Shown here in pieces: positions 57,541-64,000 of a stretch of DNA of 64,000 nucleotides. The stretch spans positions 496,001 through 560,000 of the forward strand of contig CALOFP010000004.1 of assembly GCA_942492635.1 (NCBI GenBank). Direction: 5' to 3'. The notes under the pieces were generated by a model. That model worked only from the letters and a program-made list of their open reading frames with translations. It had not been told where the DNA came from and searched no databases. The translations under genes were made by a program, and so were the position numbers. Within the stretch, counting starts at the first letter, position 1. Each line of letters begins with the position of its first letter. Origin of the DNA: CALOFP01 sp942492635 (GTDB lineage Bacteria; UBP6; UBA1177; CALOFP01).

Positions 57541-58166
57541 TGCGATTGGGGATTTTTATTTCCGGCAGCGGGACCAACATGGAGGCCATCCTAGAACATT
57601 TTCAAAGGGGCTACTTCTCGAAAGTGGATGAAATCTCCTTTGTCCTTTCTGACAGCAGTGATGCTTTCGGTCTTAGACGGGCTCAGGCATTTAACATAAG
57701 AACGCTCGTAGTTGAAAAAAGAAGGGGAGAGAAAAGGGAGGCATACGAGTCCCGTATTGTTGAAGCAATATCCCCCTTTAAAGTAGATATGGTTGCTCTT
57801 GCGGGTTTTATGAAGATTCTATCACCCTTTTTTCTGGAAAAGTTTCATGGCACAGTTTTGAATATTCATCCGTCTCTTCTTCCTGCTTTTCCAGGACTGA
57901 ATGCACAGAAACAGGCTTTTGACTATGGGGTTAAAATTACAGGTTGTACGGTTCACTATGTAGACAGCAACCTCGACGGAGGGCCCATAATACTTCAACG
58001 ATCGGTTGAGAGATTCCCGGGTGACGACTGCGAGGCTTTGCGCCTCCGGATACTTGTCGAGGAGCACAAACTCTATTCGGAAGCAATCGAGATCGTTTCC
58101 GTTGGAAAGTGCAGAACGGATGGAAGGTATGTTGAGATAAAAAGGGAGAAGGGAGATGAAATTTAA
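57540..58166 (+). CDS. purN: Phosphoribosylglycinamide formyltransferase
   Basis: PurN formylates GAR using 10-formyl-THF. The 208-residue protein has LGIFISGSGTNMEAI for phosphate binding, LAGFMKILS, the catalytic NIHPSLLPAF (Asn and His) and the Asp in LDGGPII. It does not neighbour purM or purL here. It overlaps the gene before by one base and the gene after by 11. Confidence 0.97.
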   Translation: MRLGIFISGSGTNMEAILEHFQRGYFSKVDEISFVLSDSSDAFGLRRAQAFNIRTLVVEKRRGEKREAYESRIVEAISPFKVDMVALAGFMKILSPFFLEKFHGTVLNIHPSLLPAFPGLNAQKQAFDYGVKITGCTVHYVDSNLDGGPIILQRSVERFPGDDCEALRLRILVEEHKLYSEAIEIVSVGKCRTDGRYVEIKREKGDEI

Positions 58167-59316
58167 AGTCTTTTTTATTGTCCTGCTGGCTTCAGCCGCA
58201 ATTTTTCTGGCCACAAACCATCTTTTCATTGGACAGACTGAGAAAACAACAAGGCAGTCCCTTAAGGAGAGTGTTGGGCGGGCAACATCGCTCTACAAGC
58301 ACATCAACAGGGCGAATACCTTGGAAAAAATCCGCAAGGCTGAAAAACTTTCTACTCGAAAAGAGCTCCTTGAAGCTTTTGATGTCGAAAAGTACCGTGA
58401 GACTCCCGAGGATGTTTCCGATAATGTTCAGGTTGAACTCAACATCATAAATAAACTCTACGATAGATCGGATATCATTTTTGTTACCGATGCCGAAGGA
58501 AGTGTTGTTGCAAGAAATCTCGAGGACACAATGAAGGCCTTCAACTTCGGAGAAAATACTCTCATAAAGAATGCGCTCTCAGGCAGATCCGATGAGGATA
58601 TTCTAAAGATTCTCGGAAAGCCGTACAAGGTTGTTACAGTTCCTCTTCGAAAGGACAGCAAGATTATCGGTACTATTTCCGTTGCAAATAACATCGATTC
58701 AGAGATGGCAAAAACAGATTTTAGCACGCTGACGGCTGAAACCAACGGAGAGCGCAATCGCCTGCCACTCTACTTCGCCTTCCTGGGGAAAAAGAAGCTT
58801 CTGGGGTCAAATGCTCCTACAGAGCTGCATGAAGGACTTAAGCGTTACATTGAGAGGAGCTCGGGGGTCATAGAAGGTGCTTTCAACGAAAGTGAGAGGG
58901 TTCAGGCGTTTGAGATGAATATCAACGGTGAAACTTTCTATGCAAACCTTGCGGTTCATCCCCAGATCGGAAGTGAGAAGGAGGTGGCTTTCCTTATACT
59001 CAGCTCTGTTGATATGGCTCTTGCCCCCATCGTGGGAGCAAAAAACAATTTCACCCTCTTTGTTGCAATTGTATTGCTTCTTGGGTTTATTGGTGCATAC
59101 TTCATAGAGGAATCGTTCCTTGCACCCATAAATCGTTTTATGGAAGGAATGATAGAAATTATAAATGGAAATAAGAAATTCCGCTTTGATAACGAAGCGG
59201 ACGGAATAGAAGGAAATCTTAATCAGAATGCAAACTATATGATTTCCGTACTCCTGGGTGAGAAAATCCCGGAAAGTCCGGAATCCGATAAAGAGACAAT
59301 GGAGGAAAAAGCGTGA
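58156..59316 (+). CDS. Membrane sensor protein, cache/HAMP-like
   Basis: A 386-residue protein: N-terminal membrane helix, a periplasmic region of about 255 residues with PAS/cache-like strands (DIIFVTDAEGSVVARNL, YKVVTVPLRKDSKIIGTISV), a second helix (LFVAIVLLLGFIGAYFI) and a HAMP-like segment, then a short acidic tail. It resembles the first half of the protein at 26923 but has no C-terminal domain. There is no kinase, cyclase or methyl-accepting module, so it must signal through a partner. It overlaps purN and ssb. Confidence 0.7.
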   Translation: MKFKVFFIVLLASAAIFLATNHLFIGQTEKTTRQSLKESVGRATSLYKHINRANTLEKIRKAEKLSTRKELLEAFDVEKYRETPEDVSDNVQVELNIINKLYDRSDIIFVTDAEGSVVARNLEDTMKAFNFGENTLIKNALSGRSDEDILKILGKPYKVVTVPLRKDSKIIGTISVANNIDSEMAKTDFSTLTAETNGERNRLPLYFAFLGKKKLLGSNAPTELHEGLKRYIERSSGVIEGAFNESERVQAFEMNINGETFYANLAVHPQIGSEKEVAFLILSSVDMALAPIVGAKNNFTLFVAIVLLLGFIGAYFIEESFLAPINRFMEGMIEIINGNKKFRFDNEADGIEGNLNQNANYMISVLLGEKIPESPESDKETMEEKA

Positions 59317-59792
59317 GCAGTTTCAATAATCTGAACAAGGTAATTCTTATTGGAAGACTCGGAAGAGATCCTGAACTTAAATACGCCCAGTCGGGAACAG
59401 CTATCGCAAACTTTTCCGTTGCGACATCAGAGAGTGTTCGCAGGGGAGATTCATGGGAAGAGAAGACAGAGTGGCATAACGTTGTTGTTTTCTCAAGTAC
59501 AGCTGAACACTGTTCAAAGTATTTGAAGAAGGGCTCACTTGTATATGTCGAAGGAAGACTTCAGACAAGAAGTTATCAGGACAGGGATGGAAATGATAGA
59601 TACAGGACAGAGATTATTGCTCAGTCTGTCAAGTTTCTTGATTCCCGTGACGCGGCACAGGGTGCCGGTGCAGGGTACGCCGGAGAAAGAACATATCAGC
59701 AGAGCGCCAAACCGCAGACAGCGGAACCCAAGAAGAACGTTAACGAAGCTCTCGTAATCGATGCGGACGAAGATGACGATCTTCCCTTCTAA
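59313..59792 (+). CDS. ssb: Single-stranded DNA-binding protein
   Basis: SSB protects single-stranded DNA and recruits partners through its acidic tail. The 159-residue protein has NLNKVILIGRLGRDPELKY, the aromatic residues of the OB fold (GDSWEEKTEWHNVVVF) and the tail DEDDDLPF. The start is GTG at 59313, four bases inside the previous gene. Its end overlaps hemW. Confidence 0.97.
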   Translation: MSSFNNLNKVILIGRLGRDPELKYAQSGTAIANFSVATSESVRRGDSWEEKTEWHNVVVFSSTAEHCSKYLKKGSLVYVEGRLQTRSYQDRDGNDRYRTEIIAQSVKFLDSRDAAQGAGAGYAGERTYQQSAKPQTAEPKKNVNEALVIDADEDDDLPF

Positions 59793-60939
59793 ATCAATCA
59801 GCTACTCTCCCAATAACCTAGGGATATATGTACATGTCCCGTTTTGCAGGAAAAAGTGTGCTTACTGTGATTTCTTTTCAGTGGATTCATTCCCTGAAAG
59901 AATGAAGGATGAATACTCGAGAAAGCTTCTGGAACAGGTTTCGACATCACTTGAGATTACTGAAGGAATGAATGTGGTCTCCTGCTATATTGGAGGAGGT
60001 TCTCCATCGCTGATGCATGGAGAGTTCTTTTTGAATCTTTCAAAAGTTCTCAGAAATCACGGTGTGAGTGTTGATGAAATAGAATTTTCCGTAGAGGTAA
60101 ATCCATTTGACGTTACACCTGGTTTCCTGACAGATCTTAAGGAAAGTGGAATTAACAGGGTGAGTCTCGGAATTCAATCCGCAGACGATTTCTTTCTTGA
60201 AAAGATGGGGCGAAGGTACACGAAAAAAGATCTTGAGGCGGTTCTTCCTCTTGTCGGGGATATGTTCCCTCATTTGAGTCTTGATCTTATTTACGGGATG
60301 GGGTCTGAAAAAAGGGAAATTGAAAAGGAGCTTGAGTTCCTTTTTTCCCTCGTTTCTCCGGAACACATCTCCGCATACAGCTATACCAGGCCGGATAGAA
60401 CACCATCTCCCGATCTTTCTCCCGAAGAGAAAGTGTCGGTAGAGGAGAAAACTCTCAGGGAATTTCTCAAGAAACGGGATTTTATACAGTATGAGGTGAG
60501 CAACTATTCATCGACAGGAGCTTTTTGCCGTCACAACCTCATCTACTGGTCCTGGGAAAGCTATCTCGGCCTCGGCCCTGGAGCCCATTCCTTTTTTCCG
60601 GAAATCATGGAGCGTTTTTATTACGAAGATGATGTTGCCGGATTTGTAAAATCGCCCAATCCCATAAGACGGAGACTTTCTCTCTCTGAAGGTGTGAAGG
60701 AGTTCCTGATGCTTTCCCTCAGGAAGGCTGAAGGGTTTGATCTTCCAAGATTCAAAAAGCTTTTCAAAATCCCGGCTGAGGATATACTCTCCAGCGATCG
60801 GGTTCGCAAGTTGATTTCCGAAGGACTCGTTGTCGTTGATAATTCGAGATGTCGTCCGACCCAGAAGGGATTCGACTATCTCAACGATGTCGTCATAACC
60901 TTTTTCAAGGCAGTTGAGGAGTTGGAGAGTGATTGGTGA
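59773..60939 (+). CDS. hemW: Radical SAM heme chaperone HemW
   Basis: HemW is a coproporphyrinogen-oxidase-like protein that binds a 4Fe-4S cluster and delivers heme; it is often mislabelled HemN. It shows GIYVHVPFCRKKCAYCDFFS with the CxxxCxxC motif, SCYIGGGSPS, and HNLIYWSWESYLGLGPGAHSF, where the HNxxYW sequence is typical of HemW. Two ATGs (59761 and 59773) lie inside the end of ssb; the second places the start nearer the usual family N-terminus, but neither has a clear ribosome-binding site. Confidence 0.93.
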   Translation: MTIFPSKSISYSPNNLGIYVHVPFCRKKCAYCDFFSVDSFPERMKDEYSRKLLEQVSTSLEITEGMNVVSCYIGGGSPSLMHGEFFLNLSKVLRNHGVSVDEIEFSVEVNPFDVTPGFLTDLKESGINRVSLGIQSADDFFLEKMGRRYTKKDLEAVLPLVGDMFPHLSLDLIYGMGSEKREIEKELEFLFSLVSPEHISAYSYTRPDRTPSPDLSPEEKVSVEEKTLREFLKKRDFIQYEVSNYSSTGAFCRHNLIYWSWESYLGLGPGAHSFFPEIMERFYYEDDVAGFVKSPNPIRRRLSLSEGVKEFLMLSLRKAEGFDLPRFKKLFKIPAEDILSSDRVRKLISEGLVVVDNSRCRPTQKGFDYLNDVVITFFKAVEELESDW

Positions 60940-61546
60940 GATAGACAGGAAATTTAATTCCAAAGGTTTTACCGTAATTGGAATTGATGAAGCAGGCAGA
61001 GGCCCTCTCTGCGGACCGGTAACGGTTGCGGCGGTATCCCTTTTTTCCGAAATTCCCGGAGTGAATGATTCTAAAAAGCTCACCGAGAAACAGCGTGCCG
61101 ATCTTGTTTCCCTTATCGTAGGGAACAGCATCTGGAGAGTCTATTCCGTGCTTCCCTCCGTCATTGACAGGCTGAACATTCTTCATGCCACAATCTGGGG
61201 AATGAGAAAGGTTGCAGGTAAGGTTGCTTCGGATATTCTTACTCCGAAAGCTGTTCTTATCGATGGGAACAGGCCCATCGGGATGTTCGAGGAAGAACAT
61301 GCGGTTGTTAAGGGCGACTCTAAAAGCATAAATATCGCCGCGGCATCCATTCTTGCCAAATATCACCGGGACAAAATTATGGAACGGTGGGATAAGCATT
61401 TTCCCGAGTACAACCTTTCAGGTCACAAAGGGTATCCGACAAAAGATCACTATGAAGCTATAGCAGAACATGGTGTTACCAGAATTCACAGGAAAAGTTT
61501 CAAACTTTTCAAGCCCAAGGAAAAAGAGCAGCTGACTCTTTTCTAA
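60929..61546 (+). CDS. rnhB: Ribonuclease HII
   Basis: RNase HII removes ribonucleotides from DNA. The catalytic Asp and Glu lie in VIGIDEAGRGPLCGPV, another Asp in AVLIDGN and the last in YHRDKIM; NDSKKLTEKQR and KGYPTKDHYEAI are family motifs. The frame opens with TTG at 60914; GTG at 60929, with AGGAG 7 bases before it, is the better start (205 residues). It overlaps hemW. Confidence 0.95.
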   Translation: MIGEIDRKFNSKGFTVIGIDEAGRGPLCGPVTVAAVSLFSEIPGVNDSKKLTEKQRADLVSLIVGNSIWRVYSVLPSVIDRLNILHATIWGMRKVAGKVASDILTPKAVLIDGNRPIGMFEEEHAVVKGDSKSINIAAASILAKYHRDKIMERWDKHFPEYNLSGHKGYPTKDHYEAIAEHGVTRIHRKSFKLFKPKEKEQLTLF

Positions 61547-61672
61547 AGAGATTCTTTTCAGCAGATCACAATTTTTTCATATGCGATCTGGAAGACGGTG
61601 CAGTTGGAGGTTCTGTGGAATAAGGAATTTTACGTTTCTTTAAAAAGATATTCGTTGATTATTCTACAGGTG

Positions 61673-64000
61673 TCAGAAAAGTTCTTCTAAAAGTTCCGAG
61701 AATTTTTCAAGTTGAAATTGGGAACGATCTGCAATTTCGATCAGCTCCCTCATCATTTTCGATCTTTCGGAAATCAAAGTTTCAGGATTTTCCACATATC
61801 TTTCAGGATCGAGTGTGATGATGTCGGTTACGAATAGTCCGCCGATCAGAAGTTCGAAAGACTCCTTGTTGAAATATGTGACATTTTGGAACGTGTTTAC
61901 CTGAATTACATTTCTGATCTCATCTTTTTCAAGAAGCTTTTTGACGGATTCTGCTGAAATTTTATTTTTCAACAGAGCTCTTCCGATTATAAGCGCCTTG
62001 ATAAAAAGAACCTGCCTTGCCGCATGAAATTCCGTACTTCCCAGAGATACAAAAAGTTTCTTGAAAAAAGCGTTGAGAAGATACTTTTCAAAAATGTGAA
62101 TGTCGTTCTCCTCAATCGCGGGCGAAAGAATATCCGTCAGGCACCATCCGAAAAGAATGTAGAGATAGTAGGGATCGCTGCTCAACTGCTTTTCAAGAAA
62201 TTCTCCGGCTTCCGGATCAAGTTTGCCGATCTCATCAACCAGAGATGGGAGGTTGACTGCAGCTTCGATCAAACGATCGACCGTTTCCGAGTAGTGCGTG
62301 ACTTTTTCACTGTCGATTTCTTTTATGAGAAGAAGAAAATTTTCGTAGTCGACCGGAAGGGATGCGAGAATTTTTTCTTCCCGTCTCTTATTCCCATTAT
62401 CTTTCCGTCCCGAAACCAGAAGATGAAAGTTTTCGTGATTGGCAATTTTTCCAAGAGCTTTGTGAACCGGTTCGAAAATCACTTCCTGAAGTGCGTAATC
62501 GATATCTGCCACGCCGGCACCTCCAAGTTTTTCTGCAAGTCTGTCGTAGGGAAGATCGCAATCCGATCGAACCTGCCTGAATTCGGTGAAAGCGTGGTAT
62601 TTGAAGGCGCCCAGTTCAATATAGAGTCCCTGATCACGAAGTTCTCGGTTGTCCCTTATGAATTGATTGTTTGAAATATGGTCTCTGAATATTGTAAAAA
62701 CTCCCGGGTCATTCGAAAGCGACATCGCATCCGCAATATTTCTTGAAACAAGGTTTTTTGAAGATTTATCAAGAACCTGTGAGGAAATTCTTATTCTTCC
62801 GGAAGTGTGGCTGTAGCGGTTGTTGAAAACGATGAGCGAACGATCTTCTCCGCTTCTGTTTGAGTATGCATAGACGTTTTCGTCAACATCGCCTCCGGCA
62901 CGTACAAAATCGAAAAGGTGGAAGTTTTGGACGGAGGAGAAGGCGAATCGTTTTCCCATAAGAGGAAAAATTTCTCTCTGATGTCTTTCAACAAGGTCCC
63001 AGTCCACACTTTCGTTCCAGTACGCTTTCTGATATTCCATTCCATACTTTTCCGTAAATCCTTCGATCTGTCCGTGTGCGAACATCGGCAATCCAGGCAT
63101 GGTCACGAGCAGAAGAGTGCACCCGAAGTACTTGTCCTCTTTTCCAAACTGCTCGACCGATGTTTTCTCGTCCGGATTGCTGAGAAAGTTCACAAATCGC
63201 TGAAGAATGTGTGGATCGAACTCCAGAACGTTCTTTATCGAGAGCCTGAACTTGTGGTTTTCCTCGTTTTTCAGGAAATTCATAAAAGCGCTGTTGTAAA
63301 CCCTGTGCATCCCCAATGTCCTTACGAAGTATCCTTCCATAAGCCAGAACGCTTCGGCAAGCAGCAGAGTGTCCGGACACTCTTCATTAATTCTATCCAC
63401 AACTTCCCGCCAGAACTCCTTCGGGAAAAGTTGATGGAATTTCTCTCTGGTCAATCCGAATTCCGATCTCGTGGGAATATCGCCACCGCTACCCGGTTCA
63501 GGATACCAGAGCCGCTGGAAGTGTCTTTTTGCAAGAGTCATCGCCGCATCGAATCGGATAATCGGAACTTTGGAAGCGACATGAAGAATTGTTTCGATAA
63601 CCGCCTCCCTGACAGCGGGATCGAGATAGTTGAGCTGCGCGGTGTCGTTCCAAGGCATACACGTTCCGTCGTTGCCGTGATAGATGTATCGGGTGTCGCC
63701 GCTCCTGAAATCGATCCTTTTGAAAACAACCGAAGCATCGCTTTTTTCGTAGTAGTGGTCTTCAATATATATCCCGATATCGGGATTTGAGGACAGATTC
63801 TCTCCGTTGAAACTGTAGACCGTATAGGGCGGATGATCCATCTGTATAAAACGTTCGGGATGGTTGTGAACCCAGTGAGAATCGATGCCCACATGGTTCG
63901 GAACCATGTCGCTGGCCATTCGAATTCCGCAGGAGGCTGCATTCTCCTTCAGCCTTTTTAAAGATTCCTCTCCTCCCAGCTCATCCGCGACCACATAGTC
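61673..64000 (-). CDS. GH13 alpha-amylase-family protein, 5' end beyond the window
   Basis: At least 775 residues; the frame is open to the right edge, so the N-terminus is outside. Glycoside hydrolase family 13 motifs are present: region I ASDMVPNHVG, region II IIRFDAAMTL with the nucleophile Asp, region III LLLAEAFW with the acid/base Glu, and region IV NFLSNPDEKT, where the usual His before the Asp is Pro. A C-terminal part of about 350 residues after the barrel (from around DNRELRDQGLYIELG) is helical and does not look like a standard amylase C-domain. The substrate is unknown; an intracellular alpha-glucan such as glycogen is plausible since no signal can be judged. Confidence 0.85.
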   Translation of the reverse strand, partial: DYVVADELGGEESLKRLKENAASCGIRMASDMVPNHVGIDSHWVHNHPERFIQMDHPPYTVYSFNGENLSSNPDIGIYIEDHYYEKSDASVVFKRIDFRSGDTRYIYHGNDGTCMPWNDTAQLNYLDPAVREAVIETILHVASKVPIIRFDAAMTLAKRHFQRLWYPEPGSGGDIPTRSEFGLTREKFHQLFPKEFWREVVDRINEECPDTLLLAEAFWLMEGYFVRTLGMHRVYNSAFMNFLKNEENHKFRLSIKNVLEFDPHILQRFVNFLSNPDEKTSVEQFGKEDKYFGCTLLLVTMPGLPMFAHGQIEGFTEKYGMEYQKAYWNESVDWDLVERHQREIFPLMGKRFAFSSVQNFHLFDFVRAGGDVDENVYAYSNRSGEDRSLIVFNNRYSHTSGRIRISSQVLDKSSKNLVSRNIADAMSLSNDPGVFTIFRDHISNNQFIRDNRELRDQGLYIELGAFKYHAFTEFRQVRSDCDLPYDRLAEKLGGAGVADIDYALQEVIFEPVHKALGKIANHENFHLLVSGRKDNGNKRREEKILASLPVDYENFLLLIKEIDSEKVTHYSETVDRLIEAAVNLPSLVDEIGKLDPEAGEFLEKQLSSDPYYLYILFGWCLTDILSPAIEENDIHIFEKYLLNAFFKKLFVSLGSTEFHAARQVLFIKALIIGRALLKNKISAESVKKLLEKDEIRNVIQVNTFQNVTYFNKESFELLIGGLFVTDIITLDPERYVENPETLISERSKMMRELIEIADRSQFQLEKFSELLEELF

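Overview
The window looks like chromosome from a diderm, free-living bacterium with moderate GC content (mid-40s percent by eye). The lineage is uncertain. Several genes carry hallmarks I associate with Myxococcota and neighbouring deltaproteobacterial-grade or candidate phyla: a Cys-rich repeat inside a PilY1-like adhesin, a CFI-box protein, an MXAN_5187-like C-terminal domain, and a lipoprotein with long TGD repeats. Lipoproteins, a predicted beta-barrel and a SurA-like protein imply an outer membrane. No phage, insertion sequence, CRISPR array or rRNA gene was seen. Gene density is high, many genes overlap by 1-30 bases, and TTG or GTG starts are common.

Layout. 1-7563: spc/alpha ribosomal operon (rplE 3' end, rpsN, rpsH, rplF, rplR, rpsE, rplO, secY, infA, rpmJ, rpsM, rpsK, rpsD, rpoA, rplQ), closed by a terminator and lacking rpmD, adk and map at their usual places. 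7598-14313: cvpA, then folP-cdaA-cdaR-glmM-pdxJ-acpS (folate, c-di-AMP, cell-wall precursor, PLP and ACP activation) and a small predicted outer-membrane barrel. 14479-16101 (minus): a compact, apparently uncatalogued RiPP-type locus, made of a radical SAM/SPASM maturase with a PqqD-like N-terminus and, downstream, a 29-residue peptide gene with its own promoter, ribosome-binding site and terminator. 16090-22548 (minus): amidase, parAB, a SurA-N-like protein, engB, purD, purH.

22623-37295 (plus): two small unknown genes with a divergent aroQ, efp, a cluster of TPR, cupredoxin-like, membrane-sensor and CheY genes, then rsmD-coaD-ispE, tRNA-Gln, rplY-pth-hppA, and rpsF-rpsR-rplI-dnaB. 37448-49357 (minus): PilY1-like adhesin, truA, CFI-box protein, asd, pncA-pncB (NAD salvage) and hutH. 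49464-56470 (minus): the TGD-repeat lipoprotein behind a promoter embedded in a perfect palindrome, a PLD-family protein, and an overlapping rph-aroF-aroA-chorismate mutase operon with unusual active-site motifs. 56605-61546 (plus): exported unknown, purN, membrane sensor, ssb, hemW, rnhB, all overlapping. 61673-64000 (minus): most of a GH13-family protein running off the right edge.

The strongest candidate for an undescribed system is the peptide/radical SAM pair at 14479-16101. Next are the surface proteins (TGD lipoprotein, CFI-box barrel, PilY1-like adhesin) and the CheY/TPR/sensor cluster. All family assignments come from reading the translations and recalling motifs; no database search was run.
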